Positions 49,082 to 58,177 of a stretch of 64,000 nt of DNA are shown here, piece after piece. The stretch is taken from assembly GCF_022549225.1 (NCBI RefSeq), contig NZ_JAKZFD010000009.1:62001-126000 (forward strand), read 5' to 3'. Made by a program: the position numbers and the translations under genes. Source of the stretch: Pelomonas sp. CA6. GTDB lineage: Bacteria > Pseudomonadota > Gammaproteobacteria > Burkholderiales > Burkholderiaceae_C. The notes under the pieces are model-generated. The model saw nothing but the letters and a program-made list of their open reading frames with translations. It searched no databases and was not told the origin of the DNA. Within the stretch, counting starts at the first letter, position 1. Every line of letters begins with the position of its first letter.

Positions 49082-50485
49082 ATGTTGCCGTCCCTGCTCG
49101 ACCCTGTGCTGTGGAGCCTCACCGCGGGCGAGGTGGCAGGTGTTGCGTTCGGCGACGCTGGCGCGTTGCAGCGGCTGCAGGACCGGCGCCTGAAGTCGCT
49201 GGTGAGCGGTGCGCAGCGCGACTCGCCCTGGTTCCGGCGCCTGCTCAAGGGCATGGATCCCGCACGGGCCACGCTGCGGGACCTGCCCGTCACGCGCAAG
49301 CACGAGCTGATGCGGCACTTCGATGACTGGGTGACCGACGCGCGCGTGACACGCCAGGGCCTGCAGCAGTTCGTGGCCGACAGCCGCCGCATTGCCCAGC
49401 CCTATCTGGGGCGCTACATGGTCTGGCAGAGCTCCGGCAGCACCGGCGAGCCGGGGCTGTTCGTGCAGGACAGCCATGCGATGGCCGTGTACGACGCGCT
49501 GGAGGCCTTGCGCCGCCCGTGGACGCTGCGGCGCTGGCTGGACCCCTGCTATCTGGGGGAGCGCCTGGTCTTCGTCGGCGCCGCCGGCGGCCACTTCGCC
49601 AGCATCGTCGCGACGCGGCGACTGCAGCGGCTCAATCCCGCGCTGGCGCTGAACCTGAAGGACGTCTCCTTCCTGCGCCCGCTGGCCGAACTGGTGCGCG
49701 AGCTGAACGCGCTGGCGCCGACGCTGCTCAGCACCTACCCGAGCGCCGCGCTGCTGCTGGCCGAGGAATGCGCGGCGGGCCGGCTCGCCCTGCCGCTGAA
49801 GGAGGTATGGACCGGCGGCGAAACCCTGACGCCGGCCATGCGCGACTTTGTGCAGGGGGTGTTCGGCTGTCCGGTGATCGACAGCTATGGGGCCTCGGAG
49901 TTCCTGCCGCTGGCCTTTCAATGCGCGCGGGGACGGCTGCACCTGAACGCCGACTGGGTGATCCTGGAGTCCGTCGATGCCCGCGGGCATGCGGTCGCCG
50001 CCGGCGAACTCGGCGCGACGACGCTGCTGACCAACCTGGCCAACCGCGTGCAGCCGCTGATCCGCTACGAGCTGGGCGACCGCGTCGCGCTGGGCGGCCA
50101 GGACTGCGGTTGCGGCTCGCCGCTGCCCACCCTCGAGGTGCAGGGCCGCCAGGACGACATGCTGAGCCTGGGTCGCGGCCCCCAGCCCCTGAGGCTGCTG
50201 CCGCTGGCGCTGTGTACCGTGCTCGAAGACGACGCGGGACTGTTCAATTTCCAGCTCCGGCAGACCGGTCCGAATTCGCTGCAGCTGTCCACCACCGCCG
50301 AGGACGCCGCGGCGCGGGCACAGCTGACGCGGGCCGGCGCCGTGCTGGGCGACTATCTGCGCGGGCAGGGCGCCCGCGGTGTTCACATCGACTGCCGCGC
50401 GGGCCAGGCCCCGCAACGCGGCCGCAGTGGCAAGGCGCCGCGCGTGATCGGGCTGGGGTCGGCCCCGCCCGGAGAGCGGCGATGA
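49082..50485 (+). CDS. PaaK-like adenylate-forming enzyme
   Basis: A 467-residue ANL-superfamily protein nearest to phenylacetate-CoA ligases. It has the phosphate loop QSSGSTGEPGLFV (117-125), the acyl-pocket motif SYGASEFLPL and the ribose-binding Asp in IRYELGDRV. It activates a carboxylic acid with ATP; whether CoA, an amine or another acceptor takes the acyl group is open. The C-terminal domain is short and its usual catalytic Lys is not obvious. It follows the ligase cluster by 106 bp, and its stop overlaps the P-type ATPase start (ATGA), linking the two clusters. Confidence 0.82.
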   Translation: MLPSLLDPVLWSLTAGEVAGVAFGDAGALQRLQDRRLKSLVSGAQRDSPWFRRLLKGMDPARATLRDLPVTRKHELMRHFDDWVTDARVTRQGLQQFVADSRRIAQPYLGRYMVWQSSGSTGEPGLFVQDSHAMAVYDALEALRRPWTLRRWLDPCYLGERLVFVGAAGGHFASIVATRRLQRLNPALALNLKDVSFLRPLAELVRELNALAPTLLSTYPSAALLLAEECAAGRLALPLKEVWTGGETLTPAMRDFVQGVFGCPVIDSYGASEFLPLAFQCARGRLHLNADWVILESVDARGHAVAAGELGATTLLTNLANRVQPLIRYELGDRVALGGQDCGCGSPLPTLEVQGRQDDMLSLGRGPQPLRLLPLALCTVLEDDAGLFNFQLRQTGPNSLQLSTTAEDAAARAQLTRAGAVLGDYLRGQGARGVHIDCRAGQAPQRGRSGKAPRVIGLGSAPPGERR

Positions 50486-53010
50486 CGCCAGCACCCCGGG
50501 GCCTGAGCACTGAGGAGGCGGCGCGACGCCTGGCCCATCAGGGCCCCAACGAGATCGGCGAACCGGACCACCATGGCTTCGCGCAGACGCTCAAAGGCGT
50601 GCTGAGCGAACCGATGTTCCTGCTGCTGATCGCCGGCGCGGCGCTGTACCTGCTGGTGGGCGATCTGGCCGAAGGCCTGCTGCTGGGGGCTTTCGCGCTG
50701 GCGACGGTGGGGCTGGTGGTGGTCCAGCAACGGCGCGGGGAGCGCGCGCTGGATGCCTTGCGCGAGCTCGCCGCGCCGCAGGTACGGGTGTGGCGCGATG
50801 GCCGCCCGCAGCGCATCGCCGCGCGCGAGCTCGTCGTGGGCGACTGGATCCTGCTCGCCGAGGGCGAGCGCGTCGGCGCCGACGCGCGCATCCGCGAAGC
50901 CAGCGCGCTGGCGCTCGACGAGTCGCTGCTGACCGGAGAATCGGCCGCCGTGCACAAGCAGGCCACCACCGACGCCGGCGAGCACGCCGGTGCCGACGCG
51001 AATGCCGGTGCTGACTCAAGCGGCTGGGTCTACGCGGGCACGCTGGTGGTCGCCGGGCATGGGCTGGCCGAGGTGGAAGTCACCGGGCGCGGCACCCAGG
51101 TCGGGCGCATCGGCGCCTCGCTCAACCGCATCGAGCTGGCGCCGACGCCCTTGCAGCGGCAGCTGCGGCGCGTGGTGCGGCTCTTCAGCCTGGCGGCCTT
51201 GGCCGCCTGCGCGGCGCTCGCGGTCTGGTACGGCCTGCAGCGCCACGACTGGCTGCAGGGCGCGCTGGCGGCGATCGCGCTGGCCATGGCGATGCTGCCC
51301 GAAGAGTTCCCCATGGTTTTCAGCGTCTTCATCGCACTGGGCGCCTGGCGGCTGACCCGGCAACAGGTGCTGGCGCGGCGGCCTGCGACGGTCGAAGCCC
51401 TGGGCGCGGCCAGCGTGCTGTGCGTGGACAAGACCGGCACCCTGACCGAGAACCGCATGCGCCTGACGCGTCTGGTGACCGATCGGGACGACGTGGAGGA
51501 CGACGGACGGCGCGAACTGCCCGAAGCGGTGCGTCGGCTGCTTGAGCACGCGCTGCTGGCCTCCAGGCGCGACGGTTTCGATGCCATGGACCGGGCCCTG
51601 TTCGAGCGCGGCGAGGCGGCGCTGGCCGGCAGCGGGCTCCTGCATCCCGACTGGCGGCTGCTGCGCAGCCAGGCACCGACCCCCGGGCTGATGGCCGTGA
51701 CGCAGACCTGGGCGGATGACGCCGGCGGGGTGCGCGTGGCCTCCAAGGGCGCGCCGGAGGCCATCTTCGAACGCTGCCATCTGGACGCGGCCACGCTGGA
51801 CCGCCAGCGCGAGCGCGTGCGGCAGCTGGCCAGCCAGGGGCTGCGCGTGCTGGCGGTGGCCTGGGGCTCGTGCGCCGGCCCCGATCCGGCCGAGCAAGGG
51901 CATGACGTCGACTTCAAGCTGCTGGGGCTGCTGGCCTTCGAGGACCCGCTGCGGCCCTCGGCCGCGGCGGCCGTACACGAGGCCCGCCAGGCGGGCATCG
52001 CCGTCATCATGATCACCGGCGATCACGCGCTCACGGCGCAGGCCATCGCGACGCAGGCCGGGCTGGACACGCGGGCGGGCGTGCTCGACGGCCCCACGCT
52101 GGATGCCTTGGACGACGAGCGGCTCGCCGAGGCGCTGCGGACGGTGCGCGTGTTCGCCCGCATCCGGCCCGAGCAGAAGCTCAGGCTGGTCGAGGCGTTG
52201 AGGCGCCAGGGCGCCGTGGTGGCGATGACCGGCGACGGCGTCAACGATGCGCCGGCGCTGAAGGCTGCCCATATCGGCATCGCCATGGGCCGGCGCGGCA
52301 CCGATGTCGCGCGCGAAGCGGCCAGCCTGGTGCTGATGGACGAGGACCTGGGCCGCCTGGTCGACGCGATCCGCCTGGGCCGGCGCATGGCCGACAACCT
52401 GCGGCGCGTGTCCGCCTACATCGCCGCCATCCACGTGCCCATCGCCGGGCTGGCGCTGCTGCCCCTCGCCATCGGGCTGCCGCCGCTGCTGCTGCCGGTG
52501 CATGTGGTGCTGATCGAGATGATCATCGACCCGATGTGCTCGCTGGCCTTCGAGAACCTGCCCGACGACCCGCAGGTCATGCGGCGGCCGCCGCGGCCCG
52601 CGCACGAGGCCCTGATCGGCTGGCCCAGCTTGTGGCGCGGCCTGCAACAAGGTCTGTTTCTGCTCGTGGCGGTGCTGGCCATCTATGGTCTGGCACTGCA
52701 GGCGGGGCGCAGCATTGACACGGCGCGCACGCTGGCGGTGCTGTCGCTGACGGCAGGCAACCTGGCGCTGGCGGCGCTGAACGCCGGCGCGCTGCGGCTG
52801 CGCCACCGCGGCCTGCGCCCGTTCTGGTGGGTCGCCGCGGCCACCTCGGCCTTGCTGGCGCTGGCGCTGGCCTGGCCGGCGGCGCGAGCGCTGCTGCGCT
52901 GGGAGTTGCCAGCGGGGTGGGACGTGGCGTTGGCGCTGGCCGGCACGGCACTGGCCATCGGACTGGCGGCGCTGCGGACAGGACGACAGGGCAGGGGGCT
53001 GCCGCGCTGA
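50482..53010 (+). CDS. P-type cation ATPase, P2-like
   Basis: An 842-residue membrane pump: N-terminal cation-ATPase domain (LSTEEAARRLAHQGPNEIG), actuator TGES at 151-154, helix 4 PEEFP (273-277), phosphorylated D316 in CVDKTGTLTEN and hinge GDGVNDAPALK, then about six C-terminal helices. Ca2+ pumps carry PEGLP or PEALP in helix 4, so PEEFP with an extra acid suggests a different or broader cation. An Ala/Gly/Asp-rich insert (about 162-180) interrupts the actuator. I start at 50482, behind GGAGAG; the frame is open far upstream only inside the PaaK-like gene. It leads into the metal-efflux genes. Confidence 0.92.
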   Translation: MTPAPRGLSTEEAARRLAHQGPNEIGEPDHHGFAQTLKGVLSEPMFLLLIAGAALYLLVGDLAEGLLLGAFALATVGLVVVQQRRGERALDALRELAAPQVRVWRDGRPQRIAARELVVGDWILLAEGERVGADARIREASALALDESLLTGESAAVHKQATTDAGEHAGADANAGADSSGWVYAGTLVVAGHGLAEVEVTGRGTQVGRIGASLNRIELAPTPLQRQLRRVVRLFSLAALAACAALAVWYGLQRHDWLQGALAAIALAMAMLPEEFPMVFSVFIALGAWRLTRQQVLARRPATVEALGAASVLCVDKTGTLTENRMRLTRLVTDRDDVEDDGRRELPEAVRRLLEHALLASRRDGFDAMDRALFERGEAALAGSGLLHPDWRLLRSQAPTPGLMAVTQTWADDAGGVRVASKGAPEAIFERCHLDAATLDRQRERVRQLASQGLRVLAVAWGSCAGPDPAEQGHDVDFKLLGLLAFEDPLRPSAAAAVHEARQAGIAVIMITGDHALTAQAIATQAGLDTRAGVLDGPTLDALDDERLAEALRTVRVFARIRPEQKLRLVEALRRQGAVVAMTGDGVNDAPALKAAHIGIAMGRRGTDVAREAASLVLMDEDLGRLVDAIRLGRRMADNLRRVSAYIAAIHVPIAGLALLPLAIGLPPLLLPVHVVLIEMIIDPMCSLAFENLPDDPQVMRRPPRPAHEALIGWPSLWRGLQQGLFLLVAVLAIYGLALQAGRSIDTARTLAVLSLTAGNLALAALNAGALRLRHRGLRPFWWVAAATSALLALALAWPAARALLRWELPAGWDVALALAGTALAIGLAALRTGRQGRGLPR

Positions 53011-53031
53011 CGCCACAGGCCTGCTGTTAGG

Positions 53032-53529
53032 ATGCCCCTCGCCATGCGTCCCAGACCCGTCATCCCCCACCGCGCCCAACGCACCGCGCTTCACCGCGCG
53101 GGGGCGGGAGCGTGGTGCCTGGGCCTGATGCGCTGGATGCTGGTGCTGCTGCTCGTCGTCGATCAAGTCGGCGCGCCTTTGCACCGGCACCACCACGACT
53201 CCGGCATCGATGCGCTGAACTTCGGCGCCGCGGCGCTGCAGGCCGGACCGGGCGGCCTCAGCGTCGTGGAGACCACGGGCCATGACGAGGCCTATGGCCA
53301 TCCCATGCTGGCCGTGCGCCCGGCCGGCGAGACCAAGACCTCGCTCGCGCAGCCGGACGACGACGCCCGGGACTTGGGCCCGGCGGCCTTCGCTCTTCTG
53401 GCGGCGCTGAGCCTGGCGCTGCAGCCCGACGCGGGCGAGGCACGGCCGTTCGACCGCTTCCGCCCACCCGCTGTTTCCGTCCATCGCAGCCTGCCACCGG
53501 CCGGCCGCGCCCCACCGCTCCACGCTTGA
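53032..53529 (+). CDS. Hypothetical membrane/exported protein, His-rich, of a metal-efflux operon
   Basis: A 165-residue protein with one strong hydrophobic helix (LMRWMLVLLLVVDQVGAP, about 30-48) followed by LHRHHHDSGID, a likely metal-contacting cluster outside the membrane, a second weaker hydrophobic stretch and a Pro/Arg-rich tail (RSLPPAGRAPPLHA). No family is recognised; small proteins of this shape often precede HME-RND genes. The start could also be ATG 53044; neither has a good ribosome site. Confidence 0.65.
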   Translation: MPLAMRPRPVIPHRAQRTALHRAGAGAWCLGLMRWMLVLLLVVDQVGAPLHRHHHDSGIDALNFGAAALQAGPGGLSVVETTGHDEAYGHPMLAVRPAGETKTSLAQPDDDARDLGPAAFALLAALSLALQPDAGEARPFDRFRPPAVSVHRSLPPAGRAPPLHA

Positions 53530-53627
53530 AAGTCATCGCCGCCAGGGACTGAGTCCAGCCTCCGGCCGCTCGCTTTCGACCGCCGCTTCCGCCTTGGCCG
53601 AGGCGCGGTGCCTCCGTGGAGTCTTTC

Positions 53628-54782
53628 ATGTTCGACGCTTTCTTCCGGCGTCCGCTCGCGCATCGTCGCGGCGGCGTGGTCGCGGCTTGTGCCGCCATTT
53701 TTCTCCTCTCCGGCCCACCCGCCGCCCAAGCCGGCGAACGGCCCGCGGCCTTCGCGGTAACGGCCGCGCAGATGCGGGCCCTGGGTATCCAGCTGCGGGC
53801 CCTGGACGCTGCCACCGACGTTGCCGGTCCGAGCTATCCGGCGCGCGTGGTCGTGCCGCCAGGGCAGCAGCAGATCGTCAGCGCGCCGCTGGCGGGCGTC
53901 GTCGACCGGCTGCTGGTGGGCGAGAACGAACGCGTTCGCGCCGGCCAGCCGCTGCTGCGCCTGCTCAGCCCGGAGCTGGGCGAATTGCAGCTGCGCCTGA
54001 TGGAGGCTGGCACGCGCCAGGCGCTGGCGGCGAAGACGCTGCAGCGCGAACGGCAACTGCTGGCCGAGGGCATCGTCGCGGAGCGGCGCGTCCAGGAGGC
54101 CGAGGCCACGGCGGCTGAAGCGTCGGCCCGGGTGAAGCAGGCCAGCGCCGCGCTGCGCCTGGCCGGCCTGGACGAGGCGCAGATACGCCGCCTGGCCGAT
54201 GGCGGCAGTCCGGTGGAAGGCGCTGTGCTGCTGCGCTCCCGGGTCGCGGGCGTCGTCAGCGAACTCAAGGTCAAGCCCGGCCAGCGCCTGCAGCCGGCCG
54301 ATCCCGCCGCCGTGGTCGCGGATTCGGCGACGCTGTGGCTGGACGTGCAACTGCCGGTGGCACGCCGCACCGAGGTCGCGACTGCCAAGGGGGCCGCCGT
54401 CGCCGTGCTGGGGCGCGAGGGCGTGGAGGCGGTCGTCGCCAGCCTGGGCTCAGCCGTCGACGAGGGGCAGCACCTCGTGCTGCGCGCCGAGGTCCGCAAG
54501 GGCGCGCAGGCCTTGCGTGCCGGGGAATTCGTGCAGGTGCGCCTGCCCTTCGCCGACACCCAGGGCTGGGCGGTGCCGTTGCAGGCGGTGGCGCGCGATG
54601 GCGACCGGGCCTATGTGTTCGTCCGCACCACCGAGGGCTTCGTGGCCCGGCCGGTCAGCGTCATCGCTGGCGGCGGCCCGCTGCTGCGGGTGCGCGGCGA
54701 CCTGCAGGCGGGCCAGCAGATCGCCATCTCCTCGGTGATCGCGCTGAAGGCGGCCTGGCAGGGCAAGGGCGGAGGCAATTGA
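53628..54782 (+). CDS. Metal-efflux RND periplasmic adaptor (CzcB/CusB-like)
   Basis: A 384-residue adaptor with a signal/anchor (VVAACAAIFLLSGPPAAQAGE), a barrel-type N-domain (FAVTAAQMRALGIQLRAL), lipoyl halves SAPLAGVVDRLLVGENERV and SRVAGVVSELKVKPGQRL, and a helical hairpin at about 125-185. It lacks the Met- or His-rich N-terminal metal site of CusB or CzcB, so the metal is not revealed. GGAG 6 bases before ATG 53628 sets the start. Its stop lies 1 bp before the permease start. Confidence 0.9.
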   Translation: MFDAFFRRPLAHRRGGVVAACAAIFLLSGPPAAQAGERPAAFAVTAAQMRALGIQLRALDAATDVAGPSYPARVVVPPGQQQIVSAPLAGVVDRLLVGENERVRAGQPLLRLLSPELGELQLRLMEAGTRQALAAKTLQRERQLLAEGIVAERRVQEAEATAAEASARVKQASAALRLAGLDEAQIRRLADGGSPVEGAVLLRSRVAGVVSELKVKPGQRLQPADPAAVVADSATLWLDVQLPVARRTEVATAKGAAVAVLGREGVEAVVASLGSAVDEGQHLVLRAEVRKGAQALRAGEFVQVRLPFADTQGWAVPLQAVARDGDRAYVFVRTTEGFVARPVSVIAGGGPLLRVRGDLQAGQQIAISSVIALKAAWQGKGGGN

Positions 54783-54783
54783 G

Positions 54784-57700
54784 ATGCTGACACGCCTGAT
54801 TCAATTCGCGCTGGCGCAGCGCCTGTTCCTGCTGCTGGCCGGCGCGCTGCTGGCCGGCGCCGGCTGGTTCGCCTTCAGGAGCCTGCCCATCGATGCCTTT
54901 CCGGACGTCTCCAGCACCCAGGTCAAGGTGATCATGAAGGCGCCGGGCATGACGCCCGAGGAGGTCGAGGCCCGCATCGCCGTGCCCATCGAGGTGGAGA
55001 TGCTGGGCATTCCCAACCAGCGCGTGCTGCGCTCGGTGTCCAAGTACGGCATCGTCGATGTGACCGTGGATTTCCAGGACGGCACCGACATTTACTGGGC
55101 GCGCCAGCAGGTGTCCGAACGCCTCGCCAACATCGCCGCCGAGCTCCCGGCGGGTATCAGCGGCGGCATGGCGCCGATCACGACGCCGCTGGGCGAGATG
55201 TTCATGTTCACCGTCGAGGCACCGCAGCTGACGCTGGACGAACGCCGCAGCCTGCTGGACTGGGTGATCCGCCCGGCCTTGCGCGCGGTGCCAGGTGTTG
55301 CCGACGTCAATGCGCTGGGCGGCAAGGTGCACAGCTTCGAGGTCGTGCCCGACCCGGTGAAGCTGGCCGCGCTGGGCCTGTCGACCGCGCAGGTGCGCGC
55401 CGCCATCGAGGCCAACAACCGCAATGACGGCGCCGGCCGGCTCGCCGAGGGCGACGAGGTGCTGCTTGTGCGCGCCGAGGGGCGCATCCGCACGCCCGAC
55501 GACCTGCGCGGCATCGTGCTGCGCAATGCCCAAGGCGCCTCAGCGCGGCTGGGCGACATCGCCCAGGTCCGCGATGGCAGCGTCACGCGCTACGGCGTCG
55601 TGACGCAGGACGGCAAGGCGGAAGCGGTCGAAGGCCTGGTGCTGGGCCTGGCCGGCGCGAACGCGCAGAAGGTCGTCGACGGCGTGACCCGCAAGATCGC
55701 CGAGATCCAGCCGACGCTGCCCCGGGGTGTCGAGCTGAAGGTGTTCTACAACCGCGCGGACCTGGTCCGCAAGGCCGTCGCGACGGTATCCAGCGCGCTG
55801 ATGGAAGCGACCGTGCTGGTGCTCATCCTGCTCGGCGCTTTCCTGGGCAATCTGCGCGCGGCGGTGGTCGTCGCGCTGGTGCTGCCGCTGTCGGCGCTGT
55901 CGACCTTTCTGCTCATGCGCCAGGCCGGCATGTCGGCCAATCTGATGAGCCTGGGCGGGCTGGCGATCGCGCTGGGCATGCTGGTCGACGCGGCCGTGGT
56001 GGTGGTCGAGAACATCGTGCAGCACATGGGGCAGGACGGGCCTTCGTCCAAACTGCCCAGGCTGCATGTCATCTTCCGCGCGGTGCGCGAGGTCGCCACG
56101 CCGGTGGCCGCCGGCATCCTGATCATCGCCGTGGTGTTCCTGCCGCTGCTCACGCTGCAGGGACTGGAAGGCAAGTTCTTCGTGCCGGTGGCGATGACCA
56201 TCGTGTTCGCGCTCGCCAGCTCGCTGCTGCTGTCGCTGACCGTGATCCCGGTGCTGTCGTCCTTCCTGCTGAAGCGGGTCTCGCATGCGGAACCCTGGCT
56301 GCCGCGCCAGCTGCAGCGCGCCTACGAGCCGGTGCTGGCCTTTGCGTTGCGGCGGCAGAAGGCGGTCGGCATCGTGGCCGGCGTGCTGCTGCTGGCGGCC
56401 GCCGGCGTGTACACCCAGGTGGGCAAGACCTTCATGCCGACCATGGACGAGGGCGACCTCATCGTGGGCATCGAGAAGCTGCCATCCATCGGCCTGGAGC
56501 AGACCGCGGCGCTGGACCTGAAGATCCAGCAGGCGCTGTTGAGCCAGGTCCCGGAGATCACCGGCATCGTGGCACGCGCCGGCGCCGACGAAATCGGCCT
56601 GGACCCCATGGGGTTGAACCAGAGCGACACCTTTCTGGTGTTGAAGCCGCGCGCCGAATGGCAGGCACCGAGCAAGGACGCGCTGATCGACAAGATCCGC
56701 CAGGTGCTGGACCAGCTGCCCGGCATCAGCTACAGCTTCACCCAGCCCATCGACATGCGCGTGTCCGAGATGATCCTCGGCGTGCGCGGCGACCTGGCCA
56801 TCAAGGTCTTCGGGCCCGATCTCGCCACGCTGAATCAGTTGGCCGGCGAGATCGAGACCGTGATGAAGCAGGTGCCGGGCAGCCAGGACGTCTACACCGT
56901 GCAAAACGACGGCGTGCAATACCTGCGCGTGAGCGTGGACCGCCTGGCGGCGGGGCGCCACGGTCTGTCGGTGGAGGAGGTGCAGGACGCACTGCGCGTT
57001 CAGATCGAAGGCCAGCGCGCCGGCCTGGTCATCGACGGCAACCGCCGCATCCCCATCGTCCTGCGCGGCCCGGATGCGGTGAAGCTGTCGCCGGCCGAGT
57101 TCGCCGCGCTGCAGCTCACCGGCGGCGACGGCCAGACGGTGCCTTTGCAGGAGCTGGCACGGCTGGAGCGCGAGAGCGGCCCGGTCAAGATCGACCGCGA
57201 GATGGGCAGCCGCTACAGCGTCGTCATTGCCAACGTCAGCGGACGCGATCTGGTGGGCTTCGTCGAGGAAGCCAAATCCCGGGTGGCGGCCGCGGTGAAA
57301 CTGCCCACCGGCTACCGGATCAGCTGGGGTGGGCAGTTCGAGAACCAGCAGCGCGCGGCCGAGCGGCTGACGCTGATGATTCCGCTCGCGCTGGGCATCA
57401 TTTTCCTGATTCTGTTCTCGACCTTCGGCTCGCTGCGCCAGGCCTTGCTGGTGCTGTCCAACGTGCCGTTCGCGCTGGTCGGCGGCATCGTGGCGCTGTG
57501 GGCGGCCGGCGAATACCTGTCCGTTCCGGCCTCGGTCGGCTTCATCGCGCTGCTGGGCATCGCGGTGCTCAATGGCGTGGTGCTGGTGAGCTACTTCAAC
57601 CAGCTCCATGCCGAGGGTCATGCGCTGCTGGACTGCGTCACCCAGGGCGCGAGACGGCGGCTGCGGCCCGTGCTGATGACCGCGCTGATCACGGCCTTCG

Positions 57701-57882
57701 GCCTGATCCCGCTGCTGTTCGCCAGCGGACCCGGCTCGGAGATCCAGCGTCCGCTGGCGATCGTCGTCATCGGCGGCCTGATCACCGCGACGGCGCTGAC
57801 GCTGCTGCTGCTGCCCATCCTCTATCTGCGTTTCGCGCATGCCGCGCCCGGCCGCGCCACGGAGGTTTCCGCCCATGGCTAA
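54784..57882 (+). CDS. Heavy-metal RND permease (HME family, CzcA/CusA-like)
   Basis: A 1032-residue proton-driven metal exporter. It begins LIQFALAQRLFLLLAGALL and has PIDAFPDVSSTQVKV and EVEARIAVPIEVEMLGIPN, all typical of the HME group. Helix 4 reads GGLAIALGMLVDAAVVVVEN, nearer to the monovalent/CusA pattern than the DFGxxVDGA pattern of CzcA. The central loop DPMGLNQSDTFLVLKPRAEW and TQPIDMRVSEMILGVRGD is nearer CzcA. The metal specificity is therefore undecided. The stop overlaps the next gene by 8 bp. Confidence 0.94.
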   Translation: MLTRLIQFALAQRLFLLLAGALLAGAGWFAFRSLPIDAFPDVSSTQVKVIMKAPGMTPEEVEARIAVPIEVEMLGIPNQRVLRSVSKYGIVDVTVDFQDGTDIYWARQQVSERLANIAAELPAGISGGMAPITTPLGEMFMFTVEAPQLTLDERRSLLDWVIRPALRAVPGVADVNALGGKVHSFEVVPDPVKLAALGLSTAQVRAAIEANNRNDGAGRLAEGDEVLLVRAEGRIRTPDDLRGIVLRNAQGASARLGDIAQVRDGSVTRYGVVTQDGKAEAVEGLVLGLAGANAQKVVDGVTRKIAEIQPTLPRGVELKVFYNRADLVRKAVATVSSALMEATVLVLILLGAFLGNLRAAVVVALVLPLSALSTFLLMRQAGMSANLMSLGGLAIALGMLVDAAVVVVENIVQHMGQDGPSSKLPRLHVIFRAVREVATPVAAGILIIAVVFLPLLTLQGLEGKFFVPVAMTIVFALASSLLLSLTVIPVLSSFLLKRVSHAEPWLPRQLQRAYEPVLAFALRRQKAVGIVAGVLLLAAAGVYTQVGKTFMPTMDEGDLIVGIEKLPSIGLEQTAALDLKIQQALLSQVPEITGIVARAGADEIGLDPMGLNQSDTFLVLKPRAEWQAPSKDALIDKIRQVLDQLPGISYSFTQPIDMRVSEMILGVRGDLAIKVFGPDLATLNQLAGEIETVMKQVPGSQDVYTVQNDGVQYLRVSVDRLAAGRHGLSVEEVQDALRVQIEGQRAGLVIDGNRRIPIVLRGPDAVKLSPAEFAALQLTGGDGQTVPLQELARLERESGPVKIDREMGSRYSVVIANVSGRDLVGFVEEAKSRVAAAVKLPTGYRISWGGQFENQQRAAERLTLMIPLALGIIFLILFSTFGSLRQALLVLSNVPFALVGGIVALWAAGEYLSVPASVGFIALLGIAVLNGVVLVSYFNQLHAEGHALLDCVTQGARRRLRPVLMTALITAFGLIPLLFASGPGSEIQRPLAIVVIGGLITATALTLLLLPILYLRFAHAAPGRATEVSAHG

Positions 57883-58177
57883 GTTGTGCCTCACCCTGCT
57901 GTGCCCGCCGTCCGTCGAGGAGGCGCTGATCGACCTGCTGCTCGCCCAGGCGGGCGACGAGACCTTCGTCACCAGCGCCGCGTTCAGCCACGGCCTGGCG
58001 CATGCGCGGCTGGCCCCGAGCGAACAGGTGCTGGGCCGCAGCGCATCGGTGGCCATCCAGATCCTGGTCGAGCCGGCCGCAGCCGACGCGCTGCTGATGC
58101 AACTGAGAACCCGGTTCAAGGGGACCGGGCTGCGCTACTGGGCCCATGCCCTCGCGCTCGAAGGAGAGATCGAATGA
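57875..58177 (+). CDS. DUF3240 family protein
   Basis: A 100-residue small soluble protein of the DUF3240 type, commonly encoded beside CzcA/CusA pumps. Its fold is probably a ferredoxin-like or PII-like alpha/beta unit (CLTLLCPPSVEEALIDLLL then AIQILVEPAAADALL), which suggests a regulatory trimer; function is unproven. GGAGG lies 9 bases before ATG 57875. It overlaps both neighbours, so it is translated with the pump. Confidence 0.85.
   Translation: MAKLCLTLLCPPSVEEALIDLLLAQAGDETFVTSAAFSHGLAHARLAPSEQVLGRSASVAIQILVEPAAADALLMQLRTRFKGTGLRYWAHALALEGEIE

Noticed and set aside
49519-50481. An in-frame N-terminal extension of the P-type ATPase
   Set aside because: The extension lies wholly within the PaaK-like gene in another frame and has no ATPase similarity; ATG 50482 has GGAGAG ahead of it.
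40941-50485. Phosphonate or NRPS/PKS cluster
   Set aside because: No PepM, no condensation, thiolation or ketosynthase domain is present; only ATP-grasp and PaaK-like activation is seen.
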